From: Lomentospora prolificans
Taxonomy: Eukaryota > Ascomycota > Sordariomycetes > Microascales > Microascaceae
Assembly (NCBI GenBank): GCA_029532625.1
Contig: JARFXM010000009.1
Span: 1,860,001-1,924,000 of the forward strand
DNA length: 64,000 nucleotides
Direction of reading: 5' to 3'
Below the pieces are notes generated by a model that saw only the letters and a list, made by a program, of their open reading frames with translations, was not told where the DNA came from and did not search any database. Positions 1 to 9,941 of the stretch are shown here, piece after piece; within the stretch, counting starts at the first letter, position 1; each line of letters starts with the position of its first letter. Made by a program: the position numbers and the translations under genes.

Positions 1-669
1 CTCACCAAGGACGACTATGCGGCGAAGCAGGCCCATAGCGAGCTTGCGAAGCGGATGAAGGAGCGAGACCCCGGTTCGGCACCTGGTCTAGGCGACCGAG
101 TCGCATATGTCATGATCAAGGGTGCTGCAGGATCTAAAAACTTTGAGAAGTCGGAGGATCCCATCTACGTGCTTGAGCACAACGTGCCCATTGATACCAA
201 GTATTATCTCGACAACCAGCTGGCCAAGCCTCTTGGTCGTATATTCGGGCCCATTCTTGGCGAAACCAAGGCTCGTGGGCTGTTAACAGGCGCCCATACT
301 CGTGTTGTCTCAGTGGCGGCGCCTACCATCGGTGGTCTGATGAAATTTGCTAAGAAGACGCAGACTTGCATGGGTTGCAAGAAGCCGCTAATGGGCAAGG
401 ACGAGAGCGGTGGTGCCGTGTGCTCGCAGTGCGCGCCCCGCGTGGGCGAGCTCTACAAGAAGACACTCGACAAGGTATCCGACCTAGAGGTCCGATTTGG
501 CCGGCTGTGGACCCAGTGCCAGCGATGTCAGGGCAGTCTACACTGTGAGGTCATCTGCAGCTCCAAGGATTGTCCCATCTTTTACATGCGTATGAAGACG
601 AAGAAGGACTTAGAGGATGCCGGGAAGGACTTGTCGAGGTTCGACTGCGACAAGGCGGCGATGTGGTAA
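1..669 (+). CDS. POL3: DNA polymerase delta catalytic subunit, C-terminal part (5' end outside window)
   Basis: The window opens inside this gene: frame 1 is open from base 1 to the TAA... TGG-TAA end at 669, giving the last 222 residues. The fragment covers the end of the B-family polymerase domain (motif KPLGRIFGPIL) and the complete C-terminal metal-binding domain. CysA is C123-x2-C126 with C141-x2-C144 (fragment numbering), the zinc site that in this family supports PCNA-dependent work. CysB is C173-x2-C176-x9-C186-x4-C191, the spacing known for the 4Fe-4S cluster that holds the Pol31/Cdc27 accessory subunits. The enzyme synthesises the lagging strand and proofreads in the nucleus. The exonuclease and palm motifs lie upstream of base 1 and cannot be checked. 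A further cysteine (C182) inside CysB is not one of the four expected ligands. Confidence 0.95.
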   Translation, partial: LTKDDYAAKQAHSELAKRMKERDPGSAPGLGDRVAYVMIKGAAGSKNFEKSEDPIYVLEHNVPIDTKYYLDNQLAKPLGRIFGPILGETKARGLLTGAHTRVVSVAAPTIGGLMKFAKKTQTCMGCKKPLMGKDESGGAVCSQCAPRVGELYKKTLDKVSDLEVRFGRLWTQCQRCQGSLHCEVICSSKDCPIFYMRMKTKKDLEDAGKDLSRFDCDKAAMW

Positions 670-1386
670 CTTGGAAGTACACTTGTGTAATCTGAGGGGC
701 GGGAGATGAGAGTAGGATAGGAAGGACGGGATAGGATTGGCGTTCTGGGCATGGCTAATGCAGTTTGGAAGTCTAGTATATGGACATGGGAACCCTGATA
801 GATGTAGTGCAGTATCACGAACCGAGTATAATGAATGAATCTTGTATCATCAGCCGCATCTTATAACCGTAACCAGGTCGTATGGGTGGAGTGGTAGTGA
901 TGATGACTGGGAGACGCAAGATTGTGGCAACCAATTGATTGCGCATGTTTAGTTAGTATCCAAGATTTCCATTGTGCTATTTGTTCTTCAGCATATTACC
1001 CAGTTAATAGTCTAACTTTCCGGCTGCTCTAAATCACTTTCTGCTTCGATAAGCCAGGAAGACTCGAATCATGATGATAGCAATCTCTCTTCCTTACAAA
1101 AAAGTGGATGTACCCTTGTACACATGCGCCACAACACCAGCCACAGAATAGGCGCAAGGCCCCACTTAGCCTGGCGCACGCCGAGCGCATCCAACCCTTG
1201 GAATCCAATTCAGCCCACACAAATTTTGCGGAAAACCCTCTCTCCTCTAGCCGAATTATTTTCACAACCATCACGCACCCAACAGCCCTCTTTTCCTCCC
1301 CCCGGCCAAAAGTCTTCCGAGTTTCCAGCAACGTCAACCGCCAAAACACTTCTTCGACGACTACCAGTCAATCCAGATATCCAAAA
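670..1386. other. Intergenic: POL3 3' flank and RPS29 promoter/leader
   Basis: This holds the 3' untranslated region of the polymerase gene and the promoter of the ribosomal protein gene that follows on the same strand. The last 150 bases (about 1230-1380) are rich in C and T, as is common just upstream of strongly expressed filamentous-fungal genes. No further gene is supported. Confidence 0.7.
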
Positions 1387-1848
1387 ATGTCTCACGAGAA
1401 CCTCTGGTACTCCCACCCCCGCAACTACGGCAAGGGCTCTCGCAGCTGGTAAGGACCTAATTCAAATCCTTCAACACATGATAGGCAACCCCCCCCTTCC
1501 CAATGGACTCAGCTCGACGACGCTGGCGATGCAAGAAGCAGGGACGAATCGATGGATGCATTGAATAAGGGACTATGGAGAATTTATGCTGATTTTTTTT
1601 TCTCCCCCTCGAATAGCCGTGTCTGCAAGCACAAGGCTGGTCTCATCCGCAAGTATGGCCTCGACCTCTGCCGTCAGTGCTTCCGCGAGAAGGCCAAGGA
1701 CATTGGTTTCAACAAGGTACGAATATCCATGGAAAGACCGATCATTCCGCTGCCGCTTCACTATGCCTCCGACGATACACGCTCTCGAGAGGGAAACCGG
1801 GGCTCTTGGCGGATATTGGGTCTAACATCTAGAATCTAGTACCGTTAA
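1387..1848 (+). CDS. RPS29: 40S ribosomal protein S29 (uS14), three exons
   Basis: Exons 1387..1448, 1617..1716 and 1840..1848 join to 171 nt, encoding 56 residues, the same length as yeast Rps29. The product is a small-subunit head protein near the decoding region. The zinc ribbon is complete: C21-x2-C24-x14-C39-x2-C42, with the family motifs GLIRKYGL and CRQCFREKA between and after. Intron 1 (168 nt) splits the codon of C21 (TG|C), starts GTAAGG, and has a TGCTGAT branch-like site before a T/C tract and TAG. Intron 2 (123 nt) starts GTACGA and ends CTAAC...CTAG. It leaves a last exon of only nine bases coding Tyr-Arg-stop, which is easy to miss in automated annotation. The start sits in the context AAAAATGTC. 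The gene is in tandem with POL3 and convergent with TUF1. Confidence 0.95.
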
Positions 1849-3321
1849 ATACTTGACTTTGAAAGCCGCCCGTTCCCTAGACTCCCCGACCACTCTCCCG
1901 CTTCTAAAGAGATATAGAACCGACCCGGCGCATCTTTGGGGGAGGAAATGAAGAACCTATTGCTTTTTTTTTTCCTTGCAACGGTTTAATTCTTATTAGA
2001 ACGAAAGAACGCTCGAAACGAATTCAAAATTTTATGAGATCAAACATGAGGGTGTATCAACCTCTTCGGGTGAAAGGGCCGGACAATACACAAGGAAACG
2101 GGTCAAGGGAACAGGATGGTCCATTCCCCCAGGGGAGCATCTATGGAAATCAAAACGGACGGGCTTTAAAGAAGGGTTTGTGTATGTGTTGCGTTGGGAC
2201 AAGATGGCGGGGAAGGGTGGAATAGGAGGAGGACTGTTAACGATCCTTTCCTCTTTTTTCTTTTTTCGACATTCCGAAAAAGAAAAAAAAACAACCAACT
2301 TGTTACCGTCTCTCTGTCTCTGAACGACGGCCAACAACCCTCATCTCTGTTCCACGGTGTTGCATGTTTTCCTTATCTGGTCTTGTTTATGGTGTCCTTC
2401 TATCTTTATTTACAAAGGAAAGGTCTAGGGCTTCGTGAGGCAAAAGAAAAAAAAAGAGAGAATCCCGCATTTCTACGGAACCAAGGAGGCATCGGCGGAA
2501 ATTCATTGGGAGTTTCTTCTTTCTTTTTTTTTTGGTCTATATCGCGTCTCGTACTTCCCCCCTCGGCTTTCGTGACGTCCTCGCATCCGTGACCCGGTCT
2601 CGATTGGTGAAGTTTGTAGTCGGAAATATGAGGGTTTAGATCTTTAACGTGCCTAGGCGTTCGGCTCCTTCTTAGACTCTTCCCAATGACGATGGATATA
2701 GACATCTCTCGGTCCTCTCGTCTTAACGCGTCACCGCGGACCTGAGTCGCGAGGTTACATGGCGCCCTCGATATCGGCTTGACAGGGCGCGCCAGAGGCC
2801 AAATTTTTTATATACTAAGAGATGGGAGGTTTATATTCCGAGTTTATATTCTTTTATACACGTAAGACGTTTGACTCATGAGGGAGGAGCCCGCCCATGT
2901 CTAGTCAAAACGAAGCGAAGACGGGAGAAGAGAACAAGTGATGAGAGAAGAGATGTGAAGGCATAGATAATAAGACAGTCAGTCGTACAAGAAAAACAAA
3001 AACGAGGTTTCCTAACCCCAGTGTTCCCCCCTTTTCTATAAAGGCAATTCACTGCCGTGTTCCTTTCCTTTCTGACGGAGGTATCGCCCTTTTACCTCCA
3101 TCCTTCGTCCTCTCTCTCGAGTTTTCAGATCCCCCGTCATAGTATATTACAAGATATAGTGTTGTTCTGACCGCCCCTTTCTTGGCTCCACTCTCTATTC
3201 CCTCCATCCATCGCCCATTTTTGACTTCATTTTGCCTCACCGGCGGCTTTTGATGTACAAGTTGGTGTTTTGGGAACTCGCGACGTATTCCCAGGCTTAG
3301 AGAAATACAGCTGAGCTGTAT
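1849..3321. other. Intergenic between convergent RPS29 and TUF1
   Basis: This is about 1.5 kb between two converging genes, so mostly 3' flanking sequence of both. It contains several A- or T-runs (for example near 1965, 2280 and 2525) and no reading frame that looks coding. Confidence 0.7.
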
Positions 3322-4734
3322 TTACTCAATGACACGGGTGACGAGACCAGTGGCGACGGTGCGACCGCCTTCACGGATGTTGAAGCGCTGACCGACCTCA
3401 AGCGCGTTGGGGAGGTGGAGCTCGGCAACCATCTCGACATTGTCGCCGGGCATAACCATCTTGTGGTTGGCATCCTCGGTGCCGTCGGGGAATCGGAGGG
3501 TGACGGACTCGTCGGCGGTACGGAGGTAGATCTGGGGCCTGTAGTTCTCGCCGAAGCCAGTGTGGCGGCCACCCTCGTCCTTGCTGAGGACGTAGAGAGA
3601 GCATAGGAACTTCTTGTGGGCCTTGACCTCGCCAGGAACGGTGACGATCATACCACGCTTGATGTCCTCGCGGCGGACTCCACGGAGAAGGAGACCGGAG
3701 TTGTCGCCGGCGCGGGACTCATCGCAGGACTTCTTGAAGGTCTCGATATCAGTGACCTTAGTCTTGATGACCTCGGTACCCTTACCAACGAGCTCAACCT
3801 CGGCATCGCGCTTGAGGAGACCACGCTCGACACGGCCGGAAACGACGGTACCACGACCAGAGATGGAGAAGACATCCTCAACGGACATGAGGAAGGGCTT
3901 GTCAAGGTCACGCTCGGGGGTAGGGATCCAAGAGTCGACGGCCTCGAGGAGCTCATCGATCTTCTGCTGGCCAATCTCTGGCCTCTTGTTCTCAAGAGCG
4001 CAGAGCGCAGAGCCCATGATGACAGGGGTAGTATCACCCTCGAAGTCGTACTGGTTGAGGAGCTCACGCATCTCCATCTCGACAAGTTCCAACATCTCGG
4101 GGTCCTCAATGGCGTCGACCTTGTTGACGAAGACAACAATCTTCTGAACGCCGACCTGACGGGCGAGCAAGAGGTGCTCACGGGTCTGGGGCATCTGGCC
4201 ATCGGAAGCGGCGACGACAATGATTGCACCGTCCATGTTGGCGGCACCAGTAATCATGTTCTTGATGTAATCGGCGTGACCGGGACAGTCGACGTGGGAG
4301 TAGTGCCTGTTCTCGGTGGAGTACTCGATGTGTGAGGTAGAGATGGTGATACCACGCTTCCTCTCCTCGGGAGCCCTGTCGATGGAGCCATAGTCGAGGA
4401 AGTTGGCGAAGCCCTTCTCGGCTTGCCTCTTGGTGATGGCGGCGGAGAGAGTGGTCTGATGGGAAACAAAAATTGTTAGGGATGAAAGCTCTCGAGGCAA
4501 AAACAAAAGAGGCGGTAAACAAAATTAATTTACCTTTCCGTGATCGACGTGACCAATGGTACCAATGTTGACATGAGGCTTGTCACGCTTGAATTCGGCA
4601 TAGCCCCGGGCAAAGTTCATCATGCCGACGACATTCTGCCTCTTGACGGCGAACTGCAAGGGGTTGGCGTGGCTAGCTCGGAGAGAGCGCGCCGTCCTCA
4701 AAAGGGGCGTGATGGATCTGAACGAGGCAGACAT
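3322..4734 (-). CDS. TUF1: Mitochondrial translation elongation factor Tu
   Basis: Exons 4734..4534 and 4455..3322 (minus strand) give 444 residues, close to yeast Tuf1 (437). The GTPase delivers aminoacyl-tRNA to the mitochondrial ribosome. Residues 1 to about 46 form an Arg/Ser-rich, acid-free N-terminus typical of a matrix presequence, ending FARGYA before the mature EF-Tu start. The G motifs are intact: G1 at 61-69 (GHVDHGKTT), DCPGH at 123-127 and NKVD at 178-181. Domains 2 and 3 follow and the protein ends GLVTRVIE. The single 78-nt intron (GTAAAT...CATCAG) falls exactly between K67 and T68 in the P-loop, in phase 0. The unspliced frame stops after two codons, so splicing is essential for a GTP-binding product. 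A possible second intron in the 5' leader is listed as a finding. Confidence 0.95.
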
Positions 4735-7700
4735 TTTGAATGATAAAGAAAGAAAAGGCTTTACAATTACAAAATGACGGAAAAATGGAATGGAAAGGGG
4801 GGAGAAGAGGGAAAATGGTGTGAGGAAAAAGGACTGAGGGTATAATACACAGCAGCTTTCTGCTCGAGACGGCGTGGGAGTTCGATGGAAGACGTGTCGG
4901 CCGACTTTTTTCTCTCCTGGGCCAATTCAAACACCAAAATTTTCATTCGCTGGACCCAGAAATTTACGCCACCGTCCCCATTCTGCGGCTGACAAGCTTG
5001 TTCAACTGTTAGTGAGCGCCACAATCCACTTCAGGTCATGTGATTCCACAACGCCTGGCATGCTTGAGTTGTATCCCGATACATGCATTGCCCCGAGAAA
5101 AAGCATCATCACATACCTCAGCCTCATTAAGAGCGGCTCACTGCCAACTCGGCATCACTGATGATAACACCTCTAAGAGAGGAAAGGATATGATTTTTTT
5201 GTTACTTACCTAATCGCATCTATATGGTCGATTACGTTTTATTTGCGACGGTTCTGGAGGAATTGAACCCTTCGTGAGTGAACCGATTACACCGACATCT
5301 TGGCGAAGAATCAGACGCAGCTCTGAGCCTAGGTGGAAGTGCCACAGCTCCGAGAAAGTAGGTGAAGACAACAAAAGGATTAACACACCCATCCTGGAAG
5401 CTCGAGTTGTGACAAGTATCTATATGCGAAAACCTGATCTTTAGAGTGACCTTCAATCCAGACCGGAAGCAAGAGGGTGCAAGACACAGCCGAGTCCATT
5501 TCGAGGACCGCACATTACCATTCTCCTCCCCATCTCTTGACCAAACACCCGTACCCCCAGGCTTCCGAGTTCTTTGAATCTCCATTAATTATCTAGAAGG
5601 ACTTGAGACGCTTGAGCTACTGGGTAAAGAAAGCTGACCGAATCCTCGCCCACAAACCTTCCACAGTAGCCATTTACCTAAATCGGCGAGAAAAGCGCTC
5701 ACGTGGCTACGCAAACAAAGTGTGACCGACCCGAACTTGAAGCCCGGACCGACGGTGCTAAGAGTAGCTTAAACTCGTTCCTGCTTCCAGATCAGGACAA
5801 CCGGCTTCTCATCGAGCTGGGCAGATACTACCAAATCCTGAATGCCAGCTTGCTCTCACTGCGGTAGTTGGACTCCAGAATGCTAAGGAGGCCTGAGGTG
5901 GGGAGTTGAAGAACGAGCCGGAAACCCAACAAGAGTTAGGTATGTTATAACTTATGGGAAAGGGATAATCCCTTTGGTACGAAGTAGTTCTTCAGGTTAA
6001 CCGATCTTTCATTTCCTTGCTTACCAAGGCAACATGACTGAGCAGCTCCAGCCTTGCCTCCTAGGCCTGGACTGGGCCCGTCCTGTTTTCCACGCATGTT
6101 CCTCGCCAGGTGAATGTGCTAAAATAGTGTGCTCTTGCTGGCTATGCTCTTGTTAAATTGGGTTAAATTTACACCGATTAGAAGATAGGCCGATGTGAGT
6201 GTACAGGTATAAGTGAAGTGGAAATAACATCGTGGATTGCATAATTGACCTTCTCGCGGAAGCTGTCTTGTAGCAGCACACTTAACACTTGATACCTTTG
6301 TACTTGTAGCAGCACAATCGCAGTCCCTGATAATTCAAAATGAACGCGTATTGATTGGTATAGTTCTTGGTTACAGTCTAACTCTGTTCTATACGGCTCC
6401 TTCGTATCATCCTAGCCATGTGCGCATAGTGTTAGCAACTGTGCACTCCGTAGCATACATGATCGTAGAGCATGACGTAATTACGTACCCTTCACCAGCG
6501 ATGTTGGCTTATGCAACCAGTGTCGTCATGGTTTCGTAGATGACCTATTTTGCGGCTTATTATTCTTGTCTGTTTTTCGGTGGCCCATATCTCAATACGA
6601 TGTACGTCGACAACAGCCTGCGCCAGGCCCAGGAGTATTTTCTCCGGGAATCATTTAGTGGTTTTCACCCGGGAGGGCCCCTCAGTGCGACCAGTTCTGA
6701 ACTAACATGACGACATCCTTCGCAGTAAGACCCCACGTCCGTCCAGGAAGGAAGCAGTCGCGATGGGGATACTCTTGATTCGATTGGCACAGATGTTAGA
6801 TACCGGGAGCTTTCTCTTTTGAGCATAAACGTGCGGCAGTGGATCGGTAAACGGGCCCTGTAGCCTTCCTTTCGAGGCGATGTATGGGAACCTCGCATCC
6901 TCGCATGTGGCACGCCATCATGTATACGGGTAAGAACCAATGAAGTGGATTCCGTTGGAACGAATTGCGTCGAAAGAAGTGTCCTTGCGCCTTCTGGTGA
7001 TGTAACACGGGCGAACTATTTGGCATGAGACCAATCACCGATCCACAGTGCTGGCATGTGAAGATATTTGAACTATGGGGTAGGCCACGATCCGTTGTGG
7101 TTTGACGTATGCGTGTCTCGGTCCTGTCACAAATATCCTAGGCTGCACACGACAAACATAATGGAGTTTTCAGCCATTCCCACCTCGCGATTAGCACACT
7201 ACTCGTGAGAATAACCTACCGGGATGGGGCCACTAGTAGGAACGGAGTGGGAGGGGTCTATGGAAGCTACTATGATGAAGTAGCTTTATTGACGATATTG
7301 TGACATCATTGAAACTCGCGATAGATGGGTTGCCAAAAGACTCACGATGCTGCCTGGTTCGCGACATGCAGCGGAAACGCCAGCAGATGAGTGGCCTGGC
7401 CGGCTCTTGTTCGCAATGTGTGTGTTGTGGGTATGCAAGCATTCAGTGTTTCCCCATCACAGACATCTATAGTGGCATTAGAGTTTGATAGAAACGAACT
7501 TCCGAGGCAAGGCGTTTGAGAGGAACAAGAAACTGCTCAGCCGCCAAACCTCAAACTGGATTGGCTCTACAAACACAAGCTCATAAATGACATGCGGATC
7601 CACAGCCCTTGCAAGGGAAGCTCCCACCCAAGAATCGCTAGAGGCAATCCACTTGAGGGGCAGTATGCGGAGCCGCCGCGCGTGTTGCTCCAGGAGCAGA

Positions 7701-8119
7701 CAGGTAAACCTCAACGAAGCAAGGCCCAGCTACCGTACAAGGCGTAAACTCTGAAGATGCAGTAGTGCGTACGGAAAGAACTCTGAATTGCATGATCTCA
7801 CATTCCGTGACCTGAGAGCGGCTTAGTGCAACTCTGAATTGACCTTCTTTACACACCCTTGCAACCTTGGCACAGTGACGTCACACAGCCTAGTAGATTC
7901 AAAGAGGCTCTTTCTCCGACTAGGCGGCGCGTACGTCGATCGAGGTCAGATGCCGCTACTGTACAATTTAGCTTGCATCGGGGTGCGACGTGACTTCCGC
8001 CTTCTAAAGTGCTGTTGAAAGAATCATGACGTAGAGAAACGTGTTCCTTGTAGAGGGTAGAAGGAGAGAAGGCACATCCATAGCATCGGCGCTGATTCAT
8101 CTCGAAAAGCCAAACTGTC
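4735..8119. other. Intergenic: TUF1 promoter side and 3.4 kb without a recognised gene
   Basis: The first 300 bases are the TUF1 leader on the minus strand. The rest has near-balanced composition, many stops in all frames and no recognisable protein. It contains a 17-base palindrome at 5959..5975 and one copy of the TACGAAGTA motif at 5978..5986. One GCGGAG at 7667..7672 matches the SYGGRG carbon-repressor consensus about 600 bases before the CCG-1 start; a single site is weak evidence. Confidence 0.6.
5959..5975. repeat. 17-base palindrome
   Basis: AAAGGGAT-A-ATCCCTTT is a perfect inverted repeat with 8-bp arms and a one-base centre. The dispersed 9-mer TACGAAGTA begins three bases after it. 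Its role is unknown. Confidence 0.6.
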
Positions 8120-8127
8120 TATATAAA
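8120..8127 (+). promoter_or_regulatory. TATA box of the CCG-1 homologue
   Basis: TATATAAA lies 138 bases before the start codon and is followed by a C/T- and A-rich leader (about 8150-8265). This is the arrangement expected of a highly expressed, inducible fungal gene. The transcription start would be near 8150-8160 by the usual spacing; this is inferred. Confidence 0.6.
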
Positions 8128-8265
8128 CACAACTGCTCCTCCGTCAAACGATCTCAATCTTTTCCTCTCATTATCACAACAATCAATTCAATTCCCACTA
8201 CAAATATACCACACTACACTACAAACCAAACACTTCTTTTAAACAAACCCCCCAAAACAACCAAA

Positions 8266-8577
8266 ATGGATTCCATCAAGAAGGCCGCCAACTACGTCTC
8301 TGAGAACGTCCAGTCTGCCACCTCCACCGCCTCCAAGGAGACCAACAAGGAGGTCGCCAAGGACAGGAACAACCCCGTCACCACTCGGTAAGCGCTTCCC
8401 TTCCATAACGAGCGCTATCACAATACAGGTTCACTAATATCAGCTTCCAACAGTGCCTCTGCCGCTAAGGACGCAGTTGGCGACAAGTTCGACGAGTCCA
8501 AGCATGATGCTCGCGCTGACGCCAACAAGCCCGTCGGCTCGACTAACGCCAACCAGCGTGACAGCGACTTGATCTAA
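8266..8577 (+). CDS. ccg-1: CCG-1/GRG-1-type glucose-repressible, clock-controlled small protein
   Basis: Exons 8266..8387 and 8454..8577 join to 246 nt, giving 81 residues. The N-terminus (MDSIKKAANYVSE) and the block SKETNKEVAKD match Neurospora CCG-1/GRG-1, a small hydrophilic protein made in large amounts on glucose loss and under circadian control. The protein is rich in Ala, Lys, Asp and Asn, has no cysteine, signal peptide or membrane segment, and contains LEA-like repeats of the pattern AAKDAVGDKFDE. Its biochemical role in the family is unsettled; a stress or desiccation function is usually inferred. The 66-nt intron starts GTAAGC and ends AACAG, splitting an Arg codon (CG|T). That acceptor was chosen over two earlier CAGs because it keeps the family frame. 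The gene stands alone behind a clear TATA box, which fits strong regulated transcription. The C-terminus is longer than I recall for Neurospora. Confidence 0.85.
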
Positions 8578-9105
8578 GCGGATGAGTGGAAGAGTTAGAC
8601 TCGCAGAGCCTAATAGGCAGGCGAGCTCTTGGGCCAAGGGAGAAATGAATTGAGTTTTCATGTACTTCACTCGAAACCCAGCAGAAATATACCCCCCCGC
8701 AGCAATTCAATAGATCAACAATAATCAGTCAACTCAAAATTAATATTTGTGCTTCAAATGCAAGTGAGATGTGAACGAGCGATGCTTCGGATATTTTGTC
8801 GCCTTGGCTTGCTTATTGGGGAAGCTTCCGAGGAGCATGGACCTCCAACCATTTGACACTAACAATGTAACCAACAAAATTGACCATTTTTACTGGCTCC
8901 TCCGCGCCGCCAAGCCGGAGCGCGCAGGAAGTTGGCCCCAACCTCCTAAACCTCTCCAGCTTGAGCGAGATATCGATGCGAATTTCGTTCTGTGCTGACT
9001 AGTCGAAAGCGTCCAAACTCTTTCCTTGCCTTCTCACACAATTACGAATTGGAAGATACTACTGCCAAGTCTTCAACTCACCAGCCCGATCCAATTCCCT
9101 CGAAA
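8578..9105. other. Intergenic: CCG-1 3' flank and EBP-family promoter
   Basis: This is about 530 bases with the 3' untranslated region of the CCG-1 gene and the upstream region of the next gene on the same strand. No TATA box or other gene is evident. Confidence 0.6.
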
Positions 9106-9941
9106 ATGGCGTCCGAACTCCCCCCCCGACCTCTTTGACAGTACCACAATCTACTCCCTAGCCGGCACCGTCGCCATCGCCACGACTGGCATCCTTCTCG
9201 CACGCGCCCTCCTCCCCGACTCTGCCCCCGCGTCAACCCGCTTCCTTTTCATCTGGCACGCCGCCGACGCCCTCTGCCACACCATTCTCGAGGGCAGCTT
9301 CCTCTATCACTGCTTCTTCTCCTCCATCCCCGTCTCCGAGCTCGAACCCGCCGAGGCCGCCGCCTACTACCCCACCCCGTACAACTATCTCGGCACCGGA
9401 TCCGACCGCATTTTCGGCGCGCAGGCCGGCGGCGACAACCCCTTTGCCAAGCTATGGATGGTGTACGCGAGGGCCGACAAGAGATGGGGCGGCGTGGATC
9501 TCGGGGTCGTGAGCTTGGAGCTGCTGACTGTGTTTTTGGACACGGCGCTAGCGGTCACGGTCTGCTGGTGCTTAGTGAAGAAGAATCCCATGGCGAACGT
9601 TTGGATGATTGTGCTTGCTACCTGTGAGCTTTATGGAGGTATACACACCCTGCTCCCCGCTTGGTGCTTCGATCTTACGAGGCTGGTTGTGGCCAGGCCG
9701 CGGTCATGTATTGCGGGAATGGACTGGCTAACTGTGTGTACACATAGGCTTCATGACGTTCTGCCCCGAGTGGTTGACGGGCAACGTCAACCTCGATACG
9801 AGCAACTTTATGTACAAGTGGGTGTATCTGGTGTTCTTCAACATGCTCTGGGTATTCATCCCTCTCTACGCCGTCTACTACGCCATTGGCGAGATATCTT
9901 CCGCCTTCAAGGCCCAGTCAGCCAAGGCGAAGCAGCGATGA
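9106..9941 (+). CDS. EBP/EXPERA-family membrane protein (sterol-isomerase-like), frame interrupted near the start
   Basis: The conserved body reads open from upstream of 9106 to 9638 and, after a 109-nt intron (GTATAC...CATAG), 9748..9941. The family signature includes FIWHAADALCHTILEGSF, with His and Glu where the EBP isomerase site lies, and CELYGGFMTF spanning the splice. Four hydrophobic segments and a basic end (KAKQR) fit an ER protein of about 240 residues. EBP enzymes move the sterol delta-8 bond to delta-7. Fungi normally use the unrelated Erg2 for that step, so the substrate here is open. The odd point is that the only good start, AAAATGG at 9106, reads MASELPPRPL and then stops. 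The conserved frame has no ATG before its middle. Exon lengths from 9106 total 727, one base over a multiple of three, and a C8 run just after the ATG is the likely site of an indel. Confidence 0.8.

Noticed and set aside
3616..4335. 239-codon plus-strand frame opposite TUF1
   Set aside because: An antisense shadow of the G/C-biased third positions of TUF1.
5244..5320. tRNA-like segment on the minus strand (D-arm-like GTGTAATCGGTT and T-loop-like GGTTCAATTCC)
   Set aside because: There is no room for an anticodon arm between them and the T-stem and acceptor stem do not pair.
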